From assembly GCF_013449685.1 (NCBI RefSeq), contig NZ_JACDSF010000010.1, positions 71,684 through 130,339 of the forward strand: DNA of 58,656 nt, given 5' to 3'. A program made the translations under genes and the position numbers. The notes under the pieces were generated by a model. That model was not told the origin of the DNA. It saw only the letters and a list, made by a program, of their open reading frames with translations, and did not search any database. The stretch comes from Pectobacterium brasiliense (GTDB lineage Bacteria; Pseudomonadota; Gammaproteobacteria; Enterobacterales; Enterobacteriaceae). Below are positions 17,780 through 26,794 of the stretch, one piece after another (position 1 is the stretch's first letter; the number at the start of each line of letters is the position of its first letter).

Positions 17780-18872
17780 AGTCATTTTGTATTGTCGTCC
17801 TGGGTTTGAGAAAGAGTGTGCGGCAGAAATAACGGAAAAAGCCACGCAGCATAATGCGTTCGGCTTCGCACGGGTAAAAGAGAACAGTGGCTACGTCGTG
17901 TTTGAATGCTACCAGCATGAAGATGCCGAACGTCTGGTCAAAACGCTGCCGTTTCATGAGCTGATTTTTGCTCGCCAGATGTTCGTGAGCGGTGAACTGC
18001 TGCGCGACCTGCCGCCAGAAGACCGCATCACGCCCATCGTTGGTATGCTGACGGGAGCCATTGAACGCGCGGGAGAGCTGCGCGTCGAAGTTCCCGATAC
18101 CAATGAAAGCAAAGAGCTGATGAAGTTCTGCCGTAAATTCACCGTGCCGCTGCGCGCGGCATTGCGCGAACACAAAATTCTGCTGGGTTATGAAAAAGCA
18201 GATCGTCCGGTGCTCCATGTGCTGTTCATTGCGCCCGGCTGCTGCTATGCCGGTTACTCTTATAGCAATAACAATTCACCGTTTTATATGGGGATCCCAC
18301 GCCTCAAGTTCCCTTCTGATGCACCAAGCCGTTCGACTCTTAAACTGGAAGAAGCGTTTCACGTCTTTATTCCTGCCGACGAGTGGGATGAGCGTCTGGG
18401 CAGCGGCATGTACGCGGTGGATTTAGGTGCCTGCCCCGGCGGCTGGACCTACCAACTGGTTAAACGCAGCATGATGGTTTATGCGGTAGACAACGGACCA
18501 ATGGCACCGAGCCTGATGGATACCGGACAGGTGATGCATCATCAGGCGGATGGTTTCCGCTTCGAAGTACCGCGTAATAACGTGTATTGGCTGGTGTGCG
18601 ATATGGTGGAGAAGCCTGCGAAAGTCACCAGCCTGATGAGTGATTGGCTAATCAAGGGCTGGTGTCGTGAAGCGATATTCAATCTGAAATTGCCGATGAA
18701 GAAGCGCTATGAAGAGGTGTCACAGAATCTGGCCATGCTGCGTGAGCGCCTGAGCGAAAATGGTGTTAATGCTGAAGTGCATGCCAAGCATTTGTATCAT
18801 GATCGTGAAGAAATCACCGTGCATGTTCGTCGTTTCTGGAGCGCGGTGCCCGGCCGTCGCGACGAGCGATAG
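17772..18872 (+). CDS. rlmM: 23S rRNA 2'-O-ribose C2498 methyltransferase
   Basis: RlmM methylates the ribose of C2498 in the peptidyl-transferase region of 23S rRNA using S-adenosylmethionine. The 366-residue length equals E. coli RlmM. An N-terminal THUMP-like domain is followed by a Rossmann-like methyltransferase domain with the SAM-binding motif [13 protein letters not shown] (about 219-231) and a later Lys in [12 protein letters not shown]. It is translated from an ATG within the end of ygdD. Confidence 0.96.
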   Translation: MNKVILYCRPGFEKECAAEITEKATQHNAFGFARVKENSGYVVFECYQHEDAERLVKTLPFHELIFARQMFVSGELLRDLPPEDRITPIVGMLTGAIERAGELRVEVPDTNESKELMKFCRKFTVPLRAALREHKILLGYEKADRPVLHVLFIAPGCCYAGYSYSNNNSPFYMGIPRLKFPSDAPSRSTLKLEEAFHVFIPADEWDERLGSGMYAVDLGACPGGWTYQLVKRSMMVYAVDNGPMAPSLMDTGQVMHHQADGFRFEVPRNNVYWLVCDMVEKPAKVTSLMSDWLIKGWCREAIFNLKLPMKKRYEEVSQNLAMLRERLSENGVNAEVHAKHLYHDREEITVHVRRFWSAVPGRRDER

Positions 18873-18883
18873 TCTCGAACAGG

Positions 18884-18911
18884 TGCGTATCTGAGGCCAC
18901 TCAGGTACGCA
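18884..18911. terminator. Hairpin between convergent rlmM and xni
   Basis: TGCGTA.CTGAG (18884-18895) pairs with CTCAG.TACGCA (18900-18911), with one bulged base in each arm. It lies in the 53-bp gap between convergent genes. A run of T is lacking on both strands, so it may act with Rho or as an mRNA 3' end rather than a classic terminator. Confidence 0.45.
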
Positions 18912-18925
18912 TCCGTCTTCATCCG

Positions 18926-19708
18926 CTAGTGAGAATGCGGCTGAGCGCTATTCTGCACCGGCAGCCTCAACTGTTGAAGATTGCCATTAAGCGTTAAATC
19001 GGTACGCAGCGTCGCAACCTGACGGCTGATCAGTGCCATTTCCTTATGCTGTTCCAGCTTATTACGCCACTTCTCCGGTACGGTATCCAACTGCTGATAC
19101 AACGCCTCCAGACTCCCTGCCTGTTGCAAAAGCTGTGTGGCACTTTTAGGGCCGATTCCTGCGACGCCCGGAATCTTACTGCTGCTAATGCCCGCCAGCC
19201 CCCAGTAGTCTGTAAGCTGCTGCGGTGACACACCAAATTCCTGTTCGATAAACGGCAGATCCAGCCAGCGTTTCTGAAAGTAATCCCTGATCTGAATGTG
19301 TGGTGCCAGTAGCTGGCAATACCCTTTGTCAGTCGACACTATCGTTGCCTGATGACCCGCGGATGACAGCTTGGCGGCCAGCGTAGCCGCCAGATCATCG
19401 GCTTCATTGCCGGGACTATGCCAGCTTGCTACGCCAACGGCGGCAAATGCCGCTTTAATCTGCGGGAGTTCCTGCTTCAGATTCTCCGGCATTGGCGTGC
19501 GTCCTGCCTTGTAGTCCGGTAGGAGCTGGTGACGCCAACTGGTATCGCGATCTTCATCATCAAAGACGGCGACAGCATGCGTAGGCTGACTGTTTTGTAT
19601 GAGTTGATGCAGCGCATGTTGGCATGCCGTGATACAAGGCGAACCTTGTACCGCATGAATGCGACGTATCAGATTGAGCGCGTCGACAATCAGCAAATGG
19701 ACGGACAT
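18926..19708 (-). CDS. xni: Flap endonuclease Xni (ExoIX)
   Basis: Xni is a structure-specific 5' flap endonuclease related to the 5' nuclease domain of DNA polymerase I. The 260-residue protein has acidic metal ligands in [29 protein letters not shown] and TDKGYCQLL. The helix-hairpin-helix segment [21 protein letters not shown] follows. Family members of this type keep only part of the acidic cluster seen in Pol I. The gene converges on rlmM and lies downstream of ppnN on the same strand. Confidence 0.94.
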   Translation of the reverse strand: MSVHLLIVDALNLIRRIHAVQGSPCITACQHALHQLIQNSQPTHAVAVFDDEDRDTSWRHQLLPDYKAGRTPMPENLKQELPQIKAAFAAVGVASWHSPGNEADDLAATLAAKLSSAGHQATIVSTDKGYCQLLAPHIQIRDYFQKRWLDLPFIEQEFGVSPQQLTDYWGLAGISSSKIPGVAGIGPKSATQLLQQAGSLEALYQQLDTVPEKWRNKLEQHKEMALISRQVATLRTDLTLNGNLQQLRLPVQNSAQPHSH

Positions 19709-19775
19709 CGCGTAATTCCTGATGTGATAAGAGGGGGAAGCCAGGCTTCCCCGCGTTGGTACGATCGGTGAACCG

Positions 19776-21140
19776 TTAGGCGCAGATTTCGTAGCAGGGG
19801 ATATAGGCGCTGCCGGGCAGCTTCATGCGCTGTTGTGCGACAAAGCCCTGTAGCAGCGTATCCATGCTTTTCATCATCTGCGGGTCGCCGTGAATTTTGT
19901 ACGGCCCACGTTGCTCAATCGCCTGAATACCGACTTCCTTCACATTGCCAGCCACAATGCCGGAGAACGCCCGACGCAGCGCGGCAGCCAACTCTTCAGC
20001 GGGCTGATTCGGATGCAGGTTGAGGTCGGCCATGTTTTCATGTGTCGGCTCAAAGGGCAGTTGCAGATCGGGTGCGATGCGCAGTGACCAGTTAAAACTG
20101 TAGGCATCGCCCGTGTGGCGGCGGCTTTCTTTCACCTGCGGCATCGCTTTCTTCATCTGACGGGCGACTTCTGCGGCATCATTAATGATGATCGAGTAGT
20201 AACGACGTGCCTGACGGCCCAGCGTGCTAACAATGAATTCGTCCAGCACGCGGAAATAGTCTGCACTTTCCTCGGGCCCGGTCAGGATAATCGGCAGCAC
20301 CTGCTCGCTGTTTTCCGGGTTCATCATAATGCCCAGAAGATAGAGGAACTCTTCCGCCGTTCCGACCCCGCCGGGGAAAATGATGATGCCGTGTCCGATA
20401 CGGACAAAGGCTTCCAGACGCTTTTCGATATCCGGCATGATAATCAGTTCATTGACCAGTGGATTCGGTGGTTCAGCGGCAATGATGGACGGTTCAGTCA
20501 TGCCGATGAAGCGTCCTTCTTTATAGCGCTGCTGCGCGTGACCGACGGCGGCACCTTTCATTGGCGCTTCCATCGCGCCCGGACCGCAGCCCGTGCAGAT
20601 ATTCAGTTCACGCAGGCCGAGCTGACTGCCTACCTTACGGCCATACTGGTATTCGATCTCATTAATCGAGTGGCCGCCCCAGCAGACCACCATGTTTGGT
20701 TCTTCCCCGACGTGGAGCGCTCTGGCATTACGCAGGATAGAGAACACCAGATTGGTGATATGGGCGGAATTTTCCAGATTCAGGTTCTGATAGCGACCTG
20801 CGCTGGCGATTTGGCCATTGACGAACAGAATGTCGCGCAATACGGCGAACAGGTTAGCCTGCAAGGCGCGAATGATGTTGCCGTCAACGAAGGCGTCTTC
20901 CGGCGGGTTCACCAATTCCAGTTTAACGCCGCGTTCGCGGCGCAGCACGTTGATATCAAAATCTTCATAACGAGACAGCAGCTCTTTGCTGTTATCTGTC
21001 TGGCTACCGGAATTCAGTACGGCGAGGGAACAGTTGCGAAACAAACGGTAGAGATCGCTGCTGGCTGTGCTTTTCAGCATGTCCACTTCCAACTGCGATA
21101 ACAAATCCATCGATCCCAATGGGCTTATATGTGTAATCAA
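19776..21140 (-). CDS. ppnN: Pyrimidine/purine-5'-monophosphate nucleosidase PpnN
   Basis: PpnN hydrolyses nucleoside 5'-monophosphates to base and ribose 5-phosphate and is stimulated by (p)ppGpp in E. coli. The 454-residue length matches E. coli. The LOG/Rossmann-like core has [16 protein letters not shown] and PGGVGTAEE, the phosphoribohydrolase signature. The start is TTG at 21140, preceded by an AAGGAG ribosome site 6-7 bases upstream; no ATG fits the conserved N-terminus. The region upstream, 21141-21451, shows no other feature. Confidence 0.95.
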   Translation of the reverse strand: MITHISPLGSMDLLSQLEVDMLKSTASSDLYRLFRNCSLAVLNSGSQTDNSKELLSRYEDFDINVLRRERGVKLELVNPPEDAFVDGNIIRALQANLFAVLRDILFVNGQIASAGRYQNLNLENSAHITNLVFSILRNARALHVGEEPNMVVCWGGHSINEIEYQYGRKVGSQLGLRELNICTGCGPGAMEAPMKGAAVGHAQQRYKEGRFIGMTEPSIIAAEPPNPLVNELIIMPDIEKRLEAFVRIGHGIIIFPGGVGTAEEFLYLLGIMMNPENSEQVLPIILTGPEESADYFRVLDEFIVSTLGRQARRYYSIIINDAAEVARQMKKAMPQVKESRRHTGDAYSFNWSLRIAPDLQLPFEPTHENMADLNLHPNQPAEELAAALRRAFSGIVAGNVKEVGIQAIEQRGPYKIHGDPQMMKSMDTLLQGFVAQQRMKLPGSAYIPCYEICA

Positions 21141-21451
21141 TTTTGCTCCTTGAAACGCAATATAATTCGCGATGCCATGCTGGCTGCCGAGAGCACGTTC
21201 CGTTGTTACACGCTCGACGTTTCAGCAGCACGGCACGAATGTCATTCATTTAAGGCGCTACGCGCATGCGTTAAATACCGCGAGCCTAAATGAAACCTAC
21301 TTGAGCACCGTTCAGACGTTATGGATCTTTTGTTGTCTGGCACACCACCTTAACGCGCTGCCATCATTTTTTCCAATGTTGGCGGCAGTCTCTCCCCTAA
21401 CTTGCGTGACGCTACGCATATTATCGTGCAAGCCTGCGATTCATCGGTCGG

Positions 21452-22300
21452 TTACTGGCGCGGCAGGCGTCCATTTGGCGCGTTAAACGGTGTGTTGCTG
21501 CGCCACGGATTGATGTCCAGCCCGCCGCGGCGGGTATAACGGGCATACACGCTGAGTTTTTCCGGCTGGTAGTAGCGCATGATGTCGTTAAAAATTCGTT
21601 CCACACACTGTTCGTGAAATTCGTTATGATGACGAAATGAGACAATGTAGCGCAGCAGCGCTTCACGGTTGATGCGCTTGCCACAGTACTGAATCTGTAC
21701 TGAGCCCCAGTCGGGCTGATGGGTGATCAAACAGTTGGATTTCAGCAGGTGGCTGACCAGCGTTTCTTCAACAACAGGCGCGTCCTGTTCGTTGGCTGCC
21801 AGATAGTCGGCGTTGAAGTCGTAGCTGTCGATCTGAATATCTTGGTCGTCGATGCACTCGCCTGTGAACCCCGCTATCTGCTGGCCTTCAAGCTCGCTGA
21901 GTTTGAAAAGCGTGATGCTGACATCCCCTTGTGCGCAATGCGCCAGATCCTTGGCTAACGTTGCGCGTACGCTTTCCCAACTGTCGAATGCCGTCTGATT
22001 AAAGCTGTTCAGATACAGCTTAAAACTTTTTGATTCAATCAGATTCAGGCTTTCCGCATTGAGATGCATTTCACCAACGGCCACCTGAGGCACACCGCGA
22101 TTGTTCAGCCAGGAAAGTTCATAGAGCGTCCAGATATCTGCACCATGAAAAGGCAGGCTGTCAGGATAAATGCCGAGTGGATCGCGGTTCAGGCTACGTG
22201 GTACGGGTTGCAGAAGTGCGGCATCATAGCGTTCATGATAGGGAGTGGGTTTGCCCAGTGTCAGCCCGCTCAGGGCTTGATGCTTGTCATAGACGGACAT
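21452..22300 (-). CDS. queF: NADPH-dependent 7-cyano-7-deazaguanine reductase
   Basis: QueF reduces preQ0 to preQ1 with NADPH in queuosine biosynthesis. The 282-residue form starting at the ATG at 22300 ([10 protein letters not shown]) equals E. coli QueF. An AGGTAA ribosome site precedes it, so the longer frame upstream is not used. The nucleophilic Cys is in [18 protein letters not shown], and the partner block [15 protein letters not shown] follows. It is divergent from syd. Confidence 0.96.
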   Translation of the reverse strand: MSVYDKHQALSGLTLGKPTPYHERYDAALLQPVPRSLNRDPLGIYPDSLPFHGADIWTLYELSWLNNRGVPQVAVGEMHLNAESLNLIESKSFKLYLNSFNQTAFDSWESVRATLAKDLAHCAQGDVSITLFKLSELEGQQIAGFTGECIDDQDIQIDSYDFNADYLAANEQDAPVVEETLVSHLLKSNCLITHQPDWGSVQIQYCGKRINREALLRYIVSFRHHNEFHEQCVERIFNDIMRYYQPEKLSVYARYTRRGGLDINPWRSNTPFNAPNGRLPRQ

Positions 22301-22370
22301 GCTGTTACCTTGATGTGATAAGTGTGATGGCGAATAGTGTAACCTGACTAAAAGAGTGATGAGAAAAATT

Positions 22371-22919
22371 ATGGAGCATGAGGTCGTTTCAGCGCTGACG
22401 GCGTTCACCCAGCGCTATGTTGCCTGCTGGCAGCAGGAAAAGGGGCATTTGCCCGCCAGTGAAGCGCTTTACGGTATACCTTCCCCGTGTATTGTCGAAA
22501 ATCATGACGATACTGTTTACTGGTTGCCACAGCCTTTTGTGCCTTCAGCCGCATTGGATGGTGTTGAGCGTGCGCTGGAAATCAGCCTGCATCCTGATGT
22601 CCATGCTTTTTACACCGCGCAGTATGCTGGGGATATGACGGCGCAGTTTGATTCGCTATCGTGCCAGCTGTTGCAGGTATGGAGCGAAGAGGATTTCACT
22701 CGGATGCAGGAGAATCTGATTGGTCATTTATTAACGCAGAAGCGCCTTAAGCTCACGCCGACGCTGTTTTTAGCAACGACCGATTCAGAGCTGACAATGG
22801 TGTCGCTGTGTAATGTTTCCGGAGAAATCATCCTGGAAGAATTCGGCACTAAAAAACGTCAGACCTTAGCGCCAACGCTAGCGGTGTTTCTTTCTGGTCT
22901 TAATCCATTAGCGGTCTAA
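22371..22919 (+). CDS. syd: SecY-interacting protein Syd
   Basis: Syd is a small acidic cytosolic protein that binds SecY at the inner membrane and affects a defective translocon in E. coli. Starting at the ATG at 22371 it is 182 residues (E. coli 181) and carries the conserved [17 protein letters not shown] and [22 protein letters not shown] segments. An earlier ATG five codons upstream is possible. The gene lies immediately upstream of rsmB, the same position it has beside csrB in E. coli. Confidence 0.94.
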   Translation: MEHEVVSALTAFTQRYVACWQQEKGHLPASEALYGIPSPCIVENHDDTVYWLPQPFVPSAALDGVERALEISLHPDVHAFYTAQYAGDMTAQFDSLSCQLLQVWSEEDFTRMQENLIGHLLTQKRLKLTPTLFLATTDSELTMVSLCNVSGEIILEEFGTKKRQTLAPTLAVFLSGLNPLAV

Positions 22920-22946
22920 TGGTTAATCGAATTTCACTTTCCGCCT

Positions 22947-22964
22947 TGTGAGAGATCTCTTACA
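22947..22964. promoter_or_regulatory. GacA/UvrY activator box upstream of rsmB
   Basis: TGTGAGAGATCTCTTACA is an almost perfect 18-bp palindrome of the known GacA/UvrY consensus TGTAAG-N6-CTTACA. It begins 28 bp after the syd stop codon and lies roughly 170-190 bp before the rsmB transcript. This is the placement of the upstream activating sequence at csrB/rsm genes. Confidence 0.85.
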
Positions 22965-22969
22965 TTATC

Positions 22970-22987
22970 TGTAAGAAATATCTTATC
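22970..22987. promoter_or_regulatory. Second, imperfect GacA/UvrY-like box
   Basis: TGTAAG-N6-CTTATC differs at the outer end from the consensus and follows the first box with a 5-bp gap, a 23-bp centre-to-centre spacing. It may be a low-affinity or cooperative site for phosphorylated GacA (ExpA/UvrY). Confidence 0.6.
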
Positions 22988-23216
22988 TTTAATGTTGAAA
23001 ATAGGTTTCATTTTTATTTTTTCATTACTAATTAGCTAATTATAATAAAAATCCGCAGTGTTACTTAAGGGGTGTTGAGAAACACTGTCAATTACCCCTT
23101 GCTGAAAGCTGACAATTAATACATCTTATTACTTAAGTTAGTAACCGGTTACAGTGTGTGTAATCGTTACTATAGGTAACAAAATAACGTTACTGCACTT
23201 GGGTTATTTTCAGGAA

Positions 23217-23229
23217 GAAACATGGTTTC
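23217..23229. promoter_or_regulatory. KdgR-like operator inside rsmB
   Basis: GAAAC-ATG-GTTTC resembles the KdgR core GAAA-N5/6-TTTC. KdgR is known to repress rsmB in Pectobacterium by binding within its transcribed region. The same motif in RNA could instead be a short stem separating GGA loops. Confidence 0.55.
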
Positions 23230-23288
23230 AGGAAGAGGCATTGTTTTAGGAAGAAACGCTGTTTTAAGGATAAACACTGTTTTAGGAA

Positions 23289-23302
23289 GAAACAGTCGTT
23301 TC
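23289..23302. promoter_or_regulatory. KdgR-like operator inside rsmB, second
   Basis: GAAAC-AGTC-GTTTC, a variant of the previous motif with a 4-base spacer, flanked by AGGA on each side. The same two readings apply: KdgR operator or RNA stem. Confidence 0.45.
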
Positions 23303-23345
23303 AGGACGAAGCGTTGTTTTCAGGAAGAAGAACAGTTTTCAGGAA

Positions 23346-23358
23346 GAAACATGGTTTC
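23346..23358. promoter_or_regulatory. KdgR-like operator inside rsmB, third
   Basis: An exact second copy of GAAAC-ATG-GTTTC, part of a direct repeat of about 27 bases whose first copy starts near 23207 and second near 23336. Two identical operators 129 bp apart could allow looping or polymerase road-blocking by KdgR. Confidence 0.5.
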
Positions 23359-23580
23359 AGGATGAAATCAGGGACACCTCCAGGAAGGAGACCGAGAGCC
23401 GATTAGGAATATCGGTGGGGCAGGAGCCTAAAGGGATGGAATCACGGAAGATACAGGATGGAAACGTCAGGAAGAAAGTGGGACGCCAGCAAGGATTGTG
23501 GGTTAGGACGACCAAAAAGGAAAAGTTTTCACGGATGAGCAGGGATGCACATGTGTAGCGGGATAGCTATAAAACGAACC

Positions 23581-23614
23581 GGGGGTACTGAGCAATCAGT
23601 ACCCCCAATTTTTT
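23581..23614 (+). terminator. Rho-independent terminator of rsmB
   Basis: GGGGGTACTG and CAGTACCCCC (23581-23606) form a 10-bp perfect stem with a 6-base loop, followed by AA and six T residues. It marks the 3' end of RsmB and insulates yqcC. Confidence 0.92.
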
Positions 23615-23740
23615 GCCTCTGACGATCGGATTGAGGGGTTATCATCGATAGCATATAGCCAAAATGCGACGATTGGGTCAGGCTGATATCAGTGCTATGC
23701 TTTGCCGCCATTACTGTTCGCGTCAAGGGCGAGAAACCGC

Positions 23741-24091
23741 ATGAGTAGAGAGAACCAGGTTCGTCAGTCATTATTCGATATTGAGCGCGCATTGAGGGAA
23801 AGCCCTTTCTGGCAGGTTGTTCCGCCGGAAGAGGAGGCGTTTAACAGCACGGAGCCCTTCAGCCTCGATACCATGAAACCCGAAGAGTGGTTGCAGTGGG
23901 TCTTTTTGCCGCGCATGCATGCCTTATTGGACAGCGAGCTAGCACTGCCCGCTGAGCTGGTTTTACTGCCTTATTTTGAAGAAGCGCTGGAAGGGTCGCC
24001 AGAAGAGACGGCGGCGGTTCTGTTGCGTATCGGGCTGCTTGATGAGCTGTTCCGCCCGGATGCACAGGATGGCACAGCGCACGATGCTTGA
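23741..24091 (+). CDS. yqcC: Conserved protein YqcC
   Basis: This 116-residue member of the YqcC family (E. coli 109) is mostly helical and has the conserved block FNSTEPFSLDTMKPEEWLQWVFLPRMHALLD. Its function is unknown. It is genetically linked to truC in many enterobacteria. The ATG at 23741 (MSRENQV) aligns with the family start. Its end overlaps the truC start by 8 bp. Confidence 0.9.
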   Translation: MSRENQVRQSLFDIERALRESPFWQVVPPEEEAFNSTEPFSLDTMKPEEWLQWVFLPRMHALLDSELALPAELVLLPYFEEALEGSPEETAAVLLRIGLLDELFRPDAQDGTAHDA

Positions 24092-24869
24092 GATTATTTA
24101 TCAGGATGAGCATCTGGTTGCCGTCAATAAACCCAGTGGCTGGTTAGTCCATCGTAGCTGGCTGGATCGCAAAGAAAAAGTCGTGGTGATGCAGACCGTG
24201 CGCGATCAGATCGGCCAGCACGTGTATACCGTTCATCGTCTCGACAGGCCGACATCCGGTGTGTTGCTGCTCGCGCTGTCCAGCGAGGTCGCACGTGCGT
24301 TATCCCAGCAGTTTGAATCGCATCAGATGCAGAAAATGTATCATGCCGTTGTGCGGGGCTATGTGCTGGATGATGGTGTGATCGATTATGCGCTCACCGA
24401 AGAGCTGGACAAGATCGCCGACAAGTTTACCAATCCTGATAAGGCACCGCAGCCTGCTGTCACGCATTACCGTTCTCTGGCGCAGGTCGAGATGCCGGTT
24501 GCCATCGGCCGCTACCCAACGGCACGCTACAGTCTGATGGAGCTGAAACCACAGACCGGACGCAAGCACCAACTCCGCCGACATATGTCACATATCCACC
24601 ATCCGATTATCGGCGATACCGCGCACGGCGACTTGCGACACAATCGCGGTATGGAATCGCACTTCTCCTGCGGCAGGCTCATGCTGCATGCCAGCGAGTT
24701 GCAGCTGAATCATCCGGTGAGTGGGCAGCCATTGACGTTGCAGGCGCGTTGGGATGCGCCGTGGCAGGGGGTGATGACTCAGTTTGGCTGGCAGGGGATT
24801 CTCCCTGAGTTTGAAGGGGTTGAGTTTCCTGCCGACTCAGGTCAGGATAGCGAGCATTTCGTCGAGTAA
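24084..24869 (+). CDS. truC: tRNA pseudouridine(65) synthase TruC
   Basis: TruC converts U65 of certain tRNAs to pseudouridine. With the ATG at 24084, inside the end of yqcC, the protein has 261 residues like its E. coli counterpart and begins [20 protein letters not shown]. The RluA-family catalytic Asp54 is in [13 protein letters not shown], and [13 protein letters not shown] is the later conserved block. The reading frame extends upstream but lacks homology there. Confidence 0.95.
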   Translation: MLEIIYQDEHLVAVNKPSGWLVHRSWLDRKEKVVVMQTVRDQIGQHVYTVHRLDRPTSGVLLLALSSEVARALSQQFESHQMQKMYHAVVRGYVLDDGVIDYALTEELDKIADKFTNPDKAPQPAVTHYRSLAQVEMPVAIGRYPTARYSLMELKPQTGRKHQLRRHMSHIHHPIIGDTAHGDLRHNRGMESHFSCGRLMLHASELQLNHPVSGQPLTLQARWDAPWQGVMTQFGWQGILPEFEGVEFPADSGQDSEHFVE

Positions 24870-24936
24870 TAGCGGTCTTATTACCACCGTCTTATTTTTG
24901 TATTACATATATCGAATTAAAAAGGGAGTCAGAAGC

Positions 24937-25392
24937 ATGGCGCAGATTGGTATTTTTGTTGGTACGGTCTACGGGAATGCATTGCTGGTGGCCGAAGAAG
25001 CCGAAAATATTCTCAGAGATCGTGGACACGAAGTTAAGGTCTTTGAAGATGCGACGCTGGAATCCTGGCTGGACTACCGCGAGCAGACGGTTTTAGTTGT
25101 CACGTCGACGACGGGACAAGGCCAGTTGCCTGATTCTATTGTTCCGCTTTACGCCGCACTGCGTGAAAAAGGCGGTTACCAGCCCGCGCTGCGCTATGGC
25201 GTGATTGCGCTGGGTGACAGCAGTTACCCGAACTTCTGCGCGGGTGGCCATCTTTTCGATGCGCTGTTGCAGGAAATCGGTGCTAAGCGCCTGGGTGATG
25301 TTTTGGAAATTGATGCTGTCGAGCATCCAGAACCAGAAGTGATGTCATGCCCGTGGGTTGAAGCATGGGCGGATTTAGTTGATGCGCAATGA
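24937..25392 (+). CDS. yqcA: Flavodoxin-like protein YqcA
   Basis: This 151-residue FMN-binding flavodoxin-like protein (E. coli 149) has the phosphate-binding loop [13 protein letters not shown] near the N-terminus and the isoalloxazine-binding block [21 protein letters not shown]. It is likely a low-potential electron carrier, partner unknown. The ATG at 24937 follows an AAGGGAG ribosome site. It lies 67 bp after truC on the same strand. Confidence 0.93.
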   Translation: MAQIGIFVGTVYGNALLVAEEAENILRDRGHEVKVFEDATLESWLDYREQTVLVVTSTTGQGQLPDSIVPLYAALREKGGYQPALRYGVIALGDSSYPNFCAGGHLFDALLQEIGAKRLGDVLEIDAVEHPEPEVMSCPWVEAWADLVDAQ

Positions 25393-25410
25393 TGCCGTGC
25401 TGAAATGACA

Positions 25411-25437
25411 AACGGGAGCCTGATGTGCTCCCGTTTT
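25411..25437 (+). terminator. Terminator after yqcA
   Basis: AACGGGAGC (25411-25419) pairs with GCTCCCGTT (25427-25435), with a T-rich tail on the plus strand. The complement also has a short T run, so it may serve yaeH from the other side. Confidence 0.85.
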
Positions 25438-25464
25438 CGTTGCGGTCTGTTGAGATAATCGCGC

Positions 25465-25854
25465 TTAGCGATTCTTGGTCAGCTTCTCTAAATCCGCTTC
25501 GATTTCGGTAATTTTGTTGGAAACGACGCTTTCCAGATGACGCAGATCGTCAAGGATTTTGCGTTTCAGATCGACTTCAACCTGTTCCTGCTGGCAGATC
25601 TTGTCTAATTCATCAATCACATAGCGCAGATTCGGGCTGATCTCGTTGATCTCTTTGTAGCCCTGTCCAGAGTTATCTGCCACAACGGTCTTGCGCTGGC
25701 GCGGATACTTGAACTTCACGCTTTTAGCGAAAAACTCGCCCTTATCTTTACGGAAATAGATCTTCAGGATGTCGTTGTTCGCTTCCTGACGCAGGCTATA
25801 GCGATCGATATCATCGGGATTGGTAATGCCCAGGCTTTTTAGATTGTCATACAT
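25465..25854 (-). CDS. yaeH: UPF0325 family protein YaeH
   Basis: This 129-residue protein is close to E. coli YaeH (128) from the first residues [10 protein letters not shown] onwards. The C-terminal 50 residues are rich in Glu, Lys and Leu and probably helical ([25 protein letters not shown]). The function is unknown. It lies after dapD on the same strand, separated by a terminator. Confidence 0.92.
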   Translation of the reverse strand: MYDNLKSLGITNPDDIDRYSLRQEANNDILKIYFRKDKGEFFAKSVKFKYPRQRKTVVADNSGQGYKEINEISPNLRYVIDELDKICQQEQVEVDLKRKILDDLRHLESVVSNKITEIEADLEKLTKNR

Positions 25855-25903
25855 AGCGTCACCTTCTCGGTTTTTAGATAGTCCTGATTATCGTTCGTAC
25901 ATA

Positions 25904-25931
25904 AAAAAACGGCGGGTGATTAACCCGCCGC
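25904..25931 (-). terminator. Terminator after dapD
   Basis: On the minus strand CGGCGGGT and ACCCGCCG form a stem with a short TAATC-type loop (25910-25930), followed by seven T residues. It separates dapD from yaeH. Confidence 0.9.
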
Positions 25932-25938
25932 TTCTAGT

Positions 25939-26766
25939 TTAGTCGATGGTGCGTAATAACTCATTGATACCCACTTTGCCGCGGGTTTTTGCATCCACTT
26001 TCTTCACAATAACAGCACAGTACAGGCTGTAGCTGCCATCTTTGGACGGCAGGTTGCCGGAAACCACAACGGAGCCAGCCGGTACGCGGCCATAGTGGAT
26101 TTCGCCAGTTTCACGATCGTAAATACGGGTGCTTTGGCCGATGAACACGCCCATGGAGATGACGGAACCTTCTTCTACGATCACGCCTTCTACCACTTCA
26201 GAACGCGCGCCGATGAAGCAGTTGTCTTCGATGATAGTCGGGTTAGCCTGCAGCGGCTCCAGAACGCCGCCGATGCCGACGCCGCCGGACAGGTGAACGT
26301 TTTTACCGATCTGAGCACAAGAACCGACGGTTGCCCACGTATCCACCATGGTGCCTTCATCAACGTAAGCACCGATGTTGACGTAAGACGGCATCAGTAC
26401 GGTATTACGTGCAATAAACGCACCTTGACGCACGCTGGCGGGAGGCACTACGCGGAACCCTTCACGCTGGAAACGGGCTTCATCATAGTTTGCAAATTTC
26501 ATCGGCACTTTGTCGTAATAACGAGTTTCCGCGCCTTCCATTACTTGGTTATCGTTAATGCGGAAAGAGAGCAGCACGGCTTTCTTCAGCCACTGATGGG
26601 TAACCCACTGGCCGTCGATTTTCTCTGCAACGCGCAGGGCGCCGCTATCCAGCAGACTGATAGCCTGATTGACGGCTTCACGCGTGACGGTGTCTGCGTT
26701 TGCCGGAGTGATTTCAGCGCGACGCTCGAAAGCCGTCTCAATGATGTTCTGTAATTGTTGGTGCAT
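25939..26766 (-). CDS. dapD: Tetrahydrodipicolinate N-succinyltransferase
   Basis: DapD transfers succinyl from succinyl-CoA to tetrahydrodipicolinate in the lysine / meso-diaminopimelate pathway. The 275-residue protein (E. coli 274) has an N-terminal helical domain. A left-handed beta-helix of hexapeptide repeats follows ([49 protein letters not shown]). It follows glnD on the minus strand with a short gap. Confidence 0.96.
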   Translation of the reverse strand: MHQQLQNIIETAFERRAEITPANADTVTREAVNQAISLLDSGALRVAEKIDGQWVTHQWLKKAVLLSFRINDNQVMEGAETRYYDKVPMKFANYDEARFQREGFRVVPPASVRQGAFIARNTVLMPSYVNIGAYVDEGTMVDTWATVGSCAQIGKNVHLSGGVGIGGVLEPLQANPTIIEDNCFIGARSEVVEGVIVEEGSVISMGVFIGQSTRIYDRETGEIHYGRVPAGSVVVSGNLPSKDGSYSLYCAVIVKKVDAKTRGKVGINELLRTID

Positions 26767-26794
26767 CCTGATTTCTCTTTCCTGATTGTAAAAA

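Larger units (their letters stand above)
23136..23614 (+). ncRNA. rsmB: RsmB (CsrB-type) regulatory RNA
   Basis: About 26 GGA motifs, many as CAGGA or AGGAAGA, fill this non-coding stretch between syd and yqcC. It ends in a strong terminator. RsmB/CsrB RNAs sequester many copies of RsmA/CsrA, and RsmA represses exoenzymes, quorum sensing and virulence in soft-rot bacteria. The locus (syd - RNA - yqcC), the upstream GacA boxes, the GGA density and the length near the 479 nt reported for Pectobacterium RsmB all agree. The 5' end is an estimate: a weak promoter with CTGACA at 23109-23114 is visible, but the -10 is poor, as expected for an activator-dependent gene. Confidence 0.95.

Noticed and set aside
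20115-21101. Long plus-strand open frame of 328 codons opposite ppnN
   Set aside because: It is an antisense shadow of the well-supported ppnN gene and shows no recognisable protein features.
23208-23400. Regularly spaced AGGAAGAAAC units as a CRISPR or coding repeat
   Set aside because: Units are short, irregular and GGA-centred with no unique spacers; the locus and terminator identify RsmB RNA.
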